Shown in pieces: positions 31,835 to 37,463 of a stretch of 37,463 nt of DNA. Source of the stretch: Chthoniobacteraceae bacterium (lineage in GTDB: Bacteria; Verrucomicrobiota; Verrucomicrobiia; Chthoniobacterales; Chthoniobacteraceae). The position numbers and the translations under genes are program-made. Numbering within the stretch: the stretch's first letter is position 1; each line of letters starts with the position of its first letter. The notes under the pieces are model-generated. The model had not been told where the DNA came from. It made no database searches and saw only the letters and a program-made list of their open reading frames with translations. The DNA is taken from assembly GCA_947476045.1 (NCBI GenBank), contig CANJNZ010000045.1, positions 1-37,463 of the forward strand, in the 5' to 3' direction.

Positions 31835-34426
31835 ATGGCGCAATCCCGTCGCGCAGAACGCACCTCTTCCTCTAAACAGGAAATTCTCGGACTCAGCCTT
31901 CTTGTGCTGGGTATCCTGCTTTTCCTCGCACTCATTTCCTACACACCGCGCGATGTGCCCTCATGGTTTCCGCTCTCCCATGCCGCCTCGACGAGCAAGA
32001 TATCGCAAAATTTCGTCGGCACGCTCGGCGCGATGATGGCGTGCGTGAGCTACTCATTCTTGGGAGCAGCGAGCTACCTGCTGAGCGCATCGCTCATCGC
32101 CTATGGCGCAACCACACTTTTTGGCCGCCCAATGGGATTCGCGCTGCGTCCGATTTGGACGGCAGGGTTCGTATTCAGCGGAGCCTGCCTGCTGCACGTG
32201 CTCGGCTGGTCGCTGATTGATAGCGCGAAAATGAACATCGCCAGCGAAGGCGGAATCATCGGCGAATTCATCGGTGGCAAAATTTTCCACAACATCTTTG
32301 GCCCCGCATCCGTGCTGGTGCTCGGCCTTGTCTACATCGTCTCGCTCATCCTGATGACCGGCCTGCGTCCCATCGCCGTCGCACACCGGCTCATCGCGAT
32401 GCCCGACAAATGGATCAAAGCGCAACGCCAGCGCAAAATCGAGAGCGCCACCGAGGAGCAGCGCATCATTTTGGAACAAAAGAAACTCGAGCGGGAGCAA
32501 CGCCGCCTCGAACGTGACCTGGGCAAGCTCCGCACAAAAAACGACGACCCGGATGACGAGGCGCAGGCAAAACTCCAGCAGCCCGAACTCCTCCCGCTCG
32601 AAGGCGAAAAAGAACCCGAGCGGCCCGCGCCGAAGATCTTCGATTCCGCCGCGCCGCCCCCGCCCGTCGCGAAAAAGGAAAAGGAGAAAAAGAAAATCGA
32701 GCTGCTCGCGACACTGCACAACGAGAACTACAAACTCCCGTCGCTCGATTTGCTCGATGCCATGGACACCGAGGGCCGCGTCGTCGCCAGCCACGACGAA
32801 TTGCTCGGCGTGCAAACGCGCATCATCGAGACACTCTCCGAGTTCGGCATCGCCGTCACAGCGGGCGACATCACGAAAGGCCCGACCATCACGCGCTACG
32901 AAGTCTATCCCGCCAAGGGCGTCCGCGTAGATCGCATCACCACCTGCGAGCGCGACCTCGCACGCGCCACGCGCGCTGAGCGCATCAACATCCTCGCGCC
33001 CATCCCCGGCAAAGACACCGTCGGCATCGAAATCGCCAATTCCAAAAAGCAAAAAGTCGCCCTGCGCGAGCTGCTCGAATGTGAGGACTTCGCAACATCG
33101 AAGGCAAAAATCCCCATCGCACTCGGCAAGGACGTGTATGGCAAGGCGATCATCGCCGACCTCGCCGCGATGCCACACGGCCTCGTCGCCGGCACCACCG
33201 GCTCGGGCAAGAGCGTGTGCATCAACGCCATCATCGCCAGCATCCTCTACCGCTTCACGCCGGAAGACCTGCGGCTCATCATGATCGATCCGAAAGTCGT
33301 CGAGATGCAGATGTATAACACCCTGCCCCACCTCGTCGTTCCCGTCGTCACTGATCCGAAAAAAGTCCTGCTCGCCCTCAAGTGGGCCGTGAACGAAATG
33401 GAAAAGCGCTACGCCATTTTCGCCAAGTGCGGCGTGCGCAACATCGGCAGCTTCAACACCCGCCCGAAGCCCAAAACGCAAAAGGAACTCGACGCGGAAA
33501 AATCCGCGCCCGCCGCTCCTGCAAGACCGAAGCCACTCGACGGAGTGGATCTCAACGCGGAGCCTGATGTCGCTAGCAGCAGCGACATCCTTGGCCGGCC
33601 CTTCGGCGAAATCGCAGAGGAGGACGCCGGCCCAGCCGTGCTTAACGCCACTTCCGAGCTTTACGGCACACCCGACAGCGACCGCGAAACCGTCGGCGAA
33701 GAACTCGATCGCGCCGAGCAGGCCGAACTCGGCATCACCGTCCAGCGCGACGACGGCATAGTCGTCCCGGAGAAAATGCCGTTCATCGTCATCATCGTGG
33801 ACGAGCTTGCCGACCTCATGCAGACCGCGCCCGCCGATGTGGAATTGCTCATCGCGCGCATCACGCAGAAGGCGCGCGCCGCAGGCATCCACATGATCAT
33901 CGCCACGCAGACACCGCGCGCCGACGTCATCACCGGCGTCATCAAAGCGAACGTCCCCTGCCGCATCGCATTTCAAGTCGCCAGCCCGCTCGATAGCCGC
34001 GTCATCCTCGATGAAAACGGCGCTGAGCGACTCCTCGGCATGGGCGACCTGCTCTATCGCCCGCCGGGCACTTCGCGCATGATTCGCGCGCAGGGCGTGC
34101 TCGTCACGGACGAGGAAGTCCACCGCGTCGTCGCGTTCGCAAGCGCGCAGGGCGAGCAGTGCTTTGAAAGCGACATCCACTCCAAACTCGAAAACGTCGG
34201 CGGCGACGATGAGGAGGAAGTGAGCGATGAAGACGAGGTGCTGGTCGCAAAATGCCTCGAAGTCATGCAGCAGGAAGGCAAGGCCAGCACCTCGCTTTTC
34301 CAGCGCCGCCTGAAACTCGGCTACACGAGGGCCGCGCGAATTTTGGACATCCTCGAGGATCGCGGTTACGTCGGCCCAGGCGACGGCGCGAAGCCGCGCG
34401 AAATCCTGCGTTCGGGCGGCGAATAG
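31835..34426 (+). CDS. ftsK: DNA translocase FtsK/SpoIIIE
   Basis: ATG 31835 gives 863 aa; upstream codons to 31760 lie in the divergent spacer and are not conserved-looking. Four TM helices lie in about residues 15-180, then an acidic/basic linker with KKLEREQRRLERDLGK. The motor carries Walker A GTTGSGKS with Lys459 and Walker B IVIIVDELADLM with Asp656-Glu657, and ends in a winged-helix gamma domain (ASTSLFQRRLKLGYTRAARI) that reads KOPS-type DNA sequences. It pumps DNA through the septum and helps resolve chromosome dimers. An acidic, Pro-rich segment of about 105 residues (539-645) sits between Walker A and B, roughly 70 longer than I expect for the family. Followed after 52 bp by the rodZ-like gene. 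Confidence 0.96.
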   Translation: MAQSRRAERTSSSKQEILGLSLLVLGILLFLALISYTPRDVPSWFPLSHAASTSKISQNFVGTLGAMMACVSYSFLGAASYLLSASLIAYGATTLFGRPMGFALRPIWTAGFVFSGACLLHVLGWSLIDSAKMNIASEGGIIGEFIGGKIFHNIFGPASVLVLGLVYIVSLILMTGLRPIAVAHRLIAMPDKWIKAQRQRKIESATEEQRIILEQKKLEREQRRLERDLGKLRTKNDDPDDEAQAKLQQPELLPLEGEKEPERPAPKIFDSAAPPPPVAKKEKEKKKIELLATLHNENYKLPSLDLLDAMDTEGRVVASHDELLGVQTRIIETLSEFGIAVTAGDITKGPTITRYEVYPAKGVRVDRITTCERDLARATRAERINILAPIPGKDTVGIEIANSKKQKVALRELLECEDFATSKAKIPIALGKDVYGKAIIADLAAMPHGLVAGTTGSGKSVCINAIIASILYRFTPEDLRLIMIDPKVVEMQMYNTLPHLVVPVVTDPKKVLLALKWAVNEMEKRYAIFAKCGVRNIGSFNTRPKPKTQKELDAEKSAPAAPARPKPLDGVDLNAEPDVASSSDILGRPFGEIAEEDAGPAVLNATSELYGTPDSDRETVGEELDRAEQAELGITVQRDDGIVVPEKMPFIVIIVDELADLMQTAPADVELLIARITQKARAAGIHMIIATQTPRADVITGVIKANVPCRIAFQVASPLDSRVILDENGAERLLGMGDLLYRPPGTSRMIRAQGVLVTDEEVHRVVAFASAQGEQCFESDIHSKLENVGGDDEEEVSDEDEVLVAKCLEVMQQEGKASTSLFQRRLKLGYTRAARILDILEDRGYVGPGDGAKPREILRSGGE

Positions 34427-34478
34427 CGCAGGTTTGCATTGCGCGCAGCGCGGCAACCGCCAACTTGGTGCACGGAAC

Positions 34479-35444
34479 ATGGATCACGATTTTGGAAAAC
34501 GACTGGCAAAGGCACGCGCTGCACGCGGACTCGGCATTGAGGAAGCCGCGCACGCCACGCGCATCCGGGCATCGCACATTCAGGCGCTGGAGGATGGCAA
34601 CCTCGTAAAATTTCCAAACGCAGCCTACGCGAAAAGTTTTCTGGTCATGTATGCGCGCTTCCTTGGCGTGGACGTGAGCGACGTCGCCTCGCAAATTGAC
34701 ACCGCGACGCAGATGAAGGTCGAGGATTTCCAATACCTCACCAACCGCGCAAGTGGGGAAAAGAAGCTGCAACGCGACGCCACCGATACACGCTACGATT
34801 TCGTCGTCCCGCAAAAAGACGGCGGCTCATGGATGCCGCTCATCGCCATCGCCGCCATCGTCGCTGTCGGCGTGATTGTATTCATCGTTTGGAGCAATTT
34901 CACCCGCATCGCCGACACCGATCCCAAGCCTGGCCCGGCGCCCACAACCAGCGAGGCGAAGGAGGCCGTGCAGCCGCTCAAGGACACGCCGCCACGCAAA
35001 CAAAATCCCGAACCGGAGCCGGAGCCGCCGCGTCCGCGCATCATCGCACTTCCCGCGCCTGCGCCCGGCGAGGATCCCGCGATTCCGCGCGCGAAGCCAA
35101 TTTCGCCGGTGGCGAAAATTGCATCCGGCGACGCTGACGCACTCTCCGAACTCGCATCACCTCCAAAACCCGCGCCCGCCATTGCAACACCGCCGGAGGA
35201 GAACAACACACCGGGCGTCGAGCCGGACGTCATCGTCCTCGAACCCCGCAGGAAAACGTGGGTCGTCATCCGCAACGGCTCCGGCGGCCAGCCGCTCTTC
35301 GAGGATTACCTTTATCCCGGCGCGAAGCCAATGCACCTCCCGGCGGGCCGCTATTTCATCGAGCTGAAAAGCGCGGATGCCGTCGAGATTTCCAAAAACG
35401 GAAAGCGCATCGCCTACAACGCACCAGGCGTGGTCGTTCAGTAG
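34479..35444 (+). CDS. RodZ-like protein (HTH, TM, C-terminal beta domain)
   Basis: Start at ATG 34479, 321 aa. An XRE-like HTH at residues 5-75 (FGKRLAKARAARGLGIEEAA, ASHIQALEDGNLVKFPN, YAKSFLVMYARFLGVD) is the RodZ cytoplasmic hallmark that binds MreB. A single TM follows at about 118-138, then a long Pro/Glu/Lys-rich linker (about 145-245) and a beta-rich C-terminal domain (WVVIRNGSGGQPLFEDYLYP) resembling DUF4115. Family members connect MreB filaments to cell-wall synthesis. It follows ftsK closely on the same strand and is probably cotranscribed. mreB is not in the window. Confidence 0.85.
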   Translation: MDHDFGKRLAKARAARGLGIEEAAHATRIRASHIQALEDGNLVKFPNAAYAKSFLVMYARFLGVDVSDVASQIDTATQMKVEDFQYLTNRASGEKKLQRDATDTRYDFVVPQKDGGSWMPLIAIAAIVAVGVIVFIVWSNFTRIADTDPKPGPAPTTSEAKEAVQPLKDTPPRKQNPEPEPEPPRPRIIALPAPAPGEDPAIPRAKPISPVAKIASGDADALSELASPPKPAPAIATPPEENNTPGVEPDVIVLEPRRKTWVVIRNGSGGQPLFEDYLYPGAKPMHLPAGRYFIELKSADAVEISKNGKRIAYNAPGVVVQ

Positions 35445-35451
35445 CTTCAAT

Positions 35452-35569
35452 GAGCGGCGACATTCCTGTCGCCGTTCACATTTGCGCGAAGCGCACACAT
35501 CTTCGCGCATCACTGCAAATGAGCATGGCGCTTCGCGCAGCGAGGTCGGCGACAGGAATGTCGCCGCTC
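35452..35569. repeat. 118-bp inverted-repeat element with nested alternative hairpins
   Basis: The outer arms are perfect 22-bp inverted repeats: 35452-35473 (GAGCGGCGACATTCCTGTCG plus CC) and 35548-35569. Inside, TGCGCGAAGCGC (35483-35494) pairs with GCGCTTCGCGCA (35528-35539); its first nine bases can instead pair with CTTCGCGCA at 35501-35509. It looks like a REP/MITE-type dispersed repeat. The start of the arm resembles GAGCGACATTCTGCCGCC near 882-900. No transposase is inside. Confidence 0.85.
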
Positions 35570-35575
35570 CTTTTT
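35548..35575 (+). terminator. Likely intrinsic terminator formed by the repeat's 3' arm
   Basis: The 3' arm of the inverted repeat is followed by C and then TTTTT at 35571-35575. It would terminate the ftsK-rodZ-like transcript and insulate the MFS gene. The loop is long, so efficiency is uncertain. Confidence 0.5.
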
Positions 35576-35603
35576 GGTATGATGCCGCAAAGCGCGGCTT
35601 GCC

Positions 35604-36845
35604 ATGAAGCGCGTGCTCGTGCCTCCCTCACGCGTGCATGATCAAAAATGGTGGCGTGAATACACAGAGCTTGCCGTGCTATTTTTCCTCCACGCGATGG
35701 CGATGGGAATTTGGTTCGTCCCGCTCGCCTCGGTGCTGGATATGCACGGTCTGTCACACATCAAATCCTACGCCTATGCCACCGGCGGAATCTCGGCCTT
35801 CATCTCGCCGCTGATTTTCGGCGCGCTCGCCGACCGTCACATCGCCCCGGCGCGGCTGCTCCGCTGGCTCTCACTGGCAACGGCTATCGCGATGGCGCTG
35901 GCAACCACCGCGATCCACTTTCACTGGAGCGCCGCGATCATCCTCGTGCTCATCCAACTCCACGCTCTGTGCGCGACTCCCACGTGGAGCATTTCGACCA
36001 CCATCGTCCTCGCGAAATTGAACAATCCGAAGCGCGAATTTGGCCCCATTCGCGCGATGGCCACGCTCGGCTGGATCGCCGGCTGCCTGCTCGTCTCCGC
36101 ACTCCATGCCGACAGTTCCACGCTCGCAGGCTACGGCGGAGTGTTGGCATGGCTCATCGTGACAGCATTCACTTTCGCACTCCCAAGCGTCGCGCCGCCA
36201 GCGCAGACGGAGCATCTTTCGTGGAAACAACGCCTCGGACTCGACGCGCTTTCGCTGCTGAAACATCGCGACACGTGCGTCGTCTTCATCGCCGCCGCGC
36301 TCTACAACATGCCGCTCTGCGCCTTCTTTCCACAGACGCCACTGCACATGAAATCCCTCGGCCTCCACAGCACGACCGCGTGGATGTCGCTCGGCCAGGT
36401 CACGGAAGTCGTCGCAATGTTCGGCCTCGCCGGACTCCTCGCGCGCTGGCGAATGAAAACCGTCATCCTCGCAGGCATGAGCTTTGGCGTGCTGCGCTTC
36501 GTCCTTTGCGCATTCGACACCAAGGGCTGGCTGCTCGGCGGCGTCGCACTGCACGGCCTGTCGTTCGTCCTCGTCTACATCACCTTCCAGCTCTACCTCG
36601 AACAACGCATAGACCCGCGCTGGCGTGCGCGCGCGCAGGCGCTGCTCACCCTTTTGCTCAGCGGCTTCGGAAATTTATTCGGCTACCTCGGCTGCGGTTG
36701 GTGGTTCAAAGCGACCACACAGGGAGAAATCACACGCTGGCCGCTATTCTGGGGCGGCCTCGCAGTGAGTGTCGCCGTAGTATGGATATTCTTTGCCCTC
36801 GCCTATAAAGGGCGCGGGTCAGCGGAAAAGGACACGACATCCTGA
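35604..36845 (+). CDS. MFS permease, nucleoside:H+ symporter-like
   Basis: 413 aa with about twelve hydrophobic segments from residue 20 (ELAVLFFLHAMAMGIWFVPL) to residue 400. The cytoplasmic loop after TM2 reads FGALADRHIAPARLLRW, the MFS motif A position. The NupG/XapB-type nucleoside permease or LacY-like group fits the overall pattern (KREFGPIRAMATLGWIAGCL is a common feature there). Substrate is therefore only suggested; deoC at 5852 could use deoxynucleosides it imports. No Shine-Dalgarno sequence is visible. It ends 4 bp before hicB-derived sequence on the other strand. Confidence 0.82.
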   Translation: MKRVLVPPSRVHDQKWWREYTELAVLFFLHAMAMGIWFVPLASVLDMHGLSHIKSYAYATGGISAFISPLIFGALADRHIAPARLLRWLSLATAIAMALATTAIHFHWSAAIILVLIQLHALCATPTWSISTTIVLAKLNNPKREFGPIRAMATLGWIAGCLLVSALHADSSTLAGYGGVLAWLIVTAFTFALPSVAPPAQTEHLSWKQRLGLDALSLLKHRDTCVVFIAAALYNMPLCAFFPQTPLHMKSLGLHSTTAWMSLGQVTEVVAMFGLAGLLARWRMKTVILAGMSFGVLRFVLCAFDTKGWLLGGVALHGLSFVLVYITFQLYLEQRIDPRWRARAQALLTLLLSGFGNLFGYLGCGWWFKATTQGEITRWPLFWGGLAVSVAVVWIFFALAYKGRGSAEKDTTS

Positions 36846-36849
36846 GCTT

Positions 36850-36975
36850 GGCGTCGTGCATCTCACGCTCCACTTCCTCGCGAGTCACACCCGTGGCGAC
36901 ACAGCCGGGCAGGTCGGGCGAATACGCGGAAAATCCCGTCGCAGTTTTCTCCATGATGATCAGTTAGCGGCTCAT
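36850..36975 (-). pseudogene. hicB antitoxin remnant with nonsense codon and lost 3' end
   Basis: Starting at ATG 36975 the frame reads M-S-R-stop-LIIMEKTATGFSAYSPDLPGC, then VATGVTREEVEREMHDA, a near-perfect HicB N-terminus (family M-x-RYLVIIEKTETGYSAYVPDLPGCVATG). The TAA at 36964-36966 stands where Tyr (TAT/TAC) is expected, a one-base change. After about residue 42 the HicB similarity stops and the rest of the antitoxin is missing. A re-start at ATG 36954 could make only a fragment. Clearly decayed. Confidence 0.75.
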
Positions 36976-37037
36976 TTCAGTTCCGATTGCTTGAGGATAC
37001 TATTGAGCGTGCCCCGCGCAAGATCGTCATTCGGATT
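36972..37037 (-). pseudogene. hicA toxin 3' remnant
   Basis: The last 21 residues, NPNDDLARGTLNSILKQSEL plus K then TGA, match the conserved HicA C-terminus (H-P-x-x-x-L-x-x-GT-x-x-SILKQAGL). The TGA overlaps the hicB ATG (ATGA), the normal hicAB coupling. Nothing upstream in this frame looks like HicA; the sequence instead merges into the HNH gene in another frame. The dsRNA-binding-fold toxin is therefore lost. Confidence 0.7.
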
Positions 37038-37463
37038 TGCGTTTCAATCCGGCGTTCGTCCACTGAGACCAAGTCTGAGAAACAACTCGCTTAAGCTTTG
37101 TGACTGACAGCGGCGTCTTGTTCTTGTGGATCACGAGATGGCAGTTTGCGCAGACTACACGGACATCTGAAACCGTTGTCTTTCTCCGCTCTCCACGAAA
37201 CATCTGAAGGTGATGAACGATCGCGAGTCCCCGCCCAGCTTCTCCGTAGAATGATTCAAATTCGAATCCACAACAGGCGCACCGTAATCCCCATCTCTGT
37301 TTAGCTGCTGCACGGGTCGGTGTAAAAGTTTTTCTGTAAATTGCTCTGCCTTTGCTGAGCCTGACTCCCCTGCGGGAGCGGCGAAGCGAAGGCGAGCGTA
37401 GCGAGCCGAGCGCAGCAGCTCCCGCAGGGGAGTGGTCGCGTTCGTAGTCTGGCAGAGGGTGGG
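37027..37463 (-). CDS. HNH endonuclease, 5' end beyond the window
   Basis: Open in one frame from the right window edge to TGA 37027-37029, about 144 codons visible. A typical HNH core is present: a Cys pair in RCACCGFEF followed by FYGEAG, the catalytic-type HH in IVHHLQMF, and VCANCHLVIHKNKTP with the second Cys pair and His. The domain cleaves DNA as a nickase or nuclease; homologues occur in phages, restriction systems and as orphans. Its 3' end overlaps the hicA remnant by 11 bp in another frame, so its last codons may be derived from hicA. A 70-bp palindromic element is embedded in frame near its 5' part. No start codon is in the window. Confidence 0.7.
   Translation of the reverse strand, partial: HPLPDYERDHSPAGAAALGSLRSPSLRRSRRGVRLSKGRAIYRKTFTPTRAAAKQRWGLRCACCGFEFESFYGEAGRGLAIVHHLQMFRGERRKTTVSDVRVVCANCHLVIHKNKTPLSVTKLKRVVSQTWSQWTNAGLKRKSE
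37364..37433. repeat. 70-bp palindromic element inside the HNH frame
   Basis: Perfect 16-bp arms, 37364-37379 (ACTCCCCTGCGGGAGC) and 37418-37433 (its reverse complement), flank a 38-nt GCGA/GCGAGC-rich middle. In the HNH frame it encodes an Ala/Leu/Ser/Arg-rich stretch (SPAGAAALGSLRSPSLRRSR) unlike the flanking protein. Confidence 0.75.

Noticed and set aside
32054-34480. Very long minus-strand frame (808 codons) opposite ftsK
   Set aside because: Shadow of the GC-rich ftsK gene; composition is Asp/Ala/Val/Arg-rich with no domain, and ftsK on the other strand has every expected motif.
35377-35607. 76-aa frame through the inverted repeat
   Set aside because: Encodes repeat-derived Arg/Ser/His-rich peptide and overlaps the end of the rodZ-like gene; explained by the repeat.

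Overview
The window looks like chromosomal DNA from a member of the Verrucomicrobiota (Chthoniobacter/Spartobacteria-like at a guess). The evidence is the planctomycete/verrucomicrobial-type fusion of a c-type cytochrome to WD40 repeats, a lone prepilin-like protein with an H-x9-DG-type C-terminus, a large exported Ig/InlB-like surface protein, and moderately high GC with many weak or absent Shine-Dalgarno sites. No tRNA, rRNA, CRISPR array or intact insertion sequence was found. Most of the window is housekeeping sequence. The accessory and decayed material sits at the two ends (1-3200 and 35450-37463).

Layout. 1-1240: an orphan gene of unknown function, then a 3' scrap of an IS200/IS605-type transposase followed by three perfect hairpins and five 21-bp tandem repeats, bracketed by a direct repeat. 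1243-3718: exported alpha/beta hydrolase, an intact higBA toxin-antitoxin pair with a palindrome in its promoter, and a small exported protein. 3775-6727: a membrane protein, then a tight operon of an exported protein, a glutaredoxin, a membrane protein and deoC. 6736-9777: the cytochrome-WD40-coiled-coil protein. 9890-14070: a sugar nucleotidyltransferase, a two-component system and an exported VWA protein. 14075-17639: mutS-apbE. 17787-21090: surface protein and prepilin-like protein. 21106-24894: HTH/metallo-beta-lactamase fusion, coaX (type III pantothenate kinase) and recG. 25023-29649: CHAP-like exported protein, U32 peptidase/RlhA-type protein and rpoN. 29762-31739: two tiny exported proteins, a DUF2064 glycosyltransferase-like protein and a histidine-kinase-like protein whose phospho-acceptor histidine is replaced by asparagine. 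31835-36845: ftsK, a RodZ-like protein, a long inverted repeat/terminator and an MFS permease. 36850-37463: a wrecked hicAB pair and a partial HNH endonuclease gene carrying a 70-bp palindromic element in frame.

How genes fit together. DNA maintenance and division genes (mutS, recG, ftsK, rodZ-like) are interleaved with metabolism (coaX, deoC, apbE) and regulation (rpoN, CusR/QseB-type two-component pair). A recurring theme is short repeats and palindromes that sit next to or inside reading frames without breaking them: at 1026-1130, 26569-26596 and 37364-37433. I saw no clear novel defence or biosynthetic system. The most unusual items are the His-to-Asn kinase, the ORF-compatible repeats, the decayed hicAB/HNH junction, and the solitary cytochrome-WD40 protein with an internally duplicated coiled coil.
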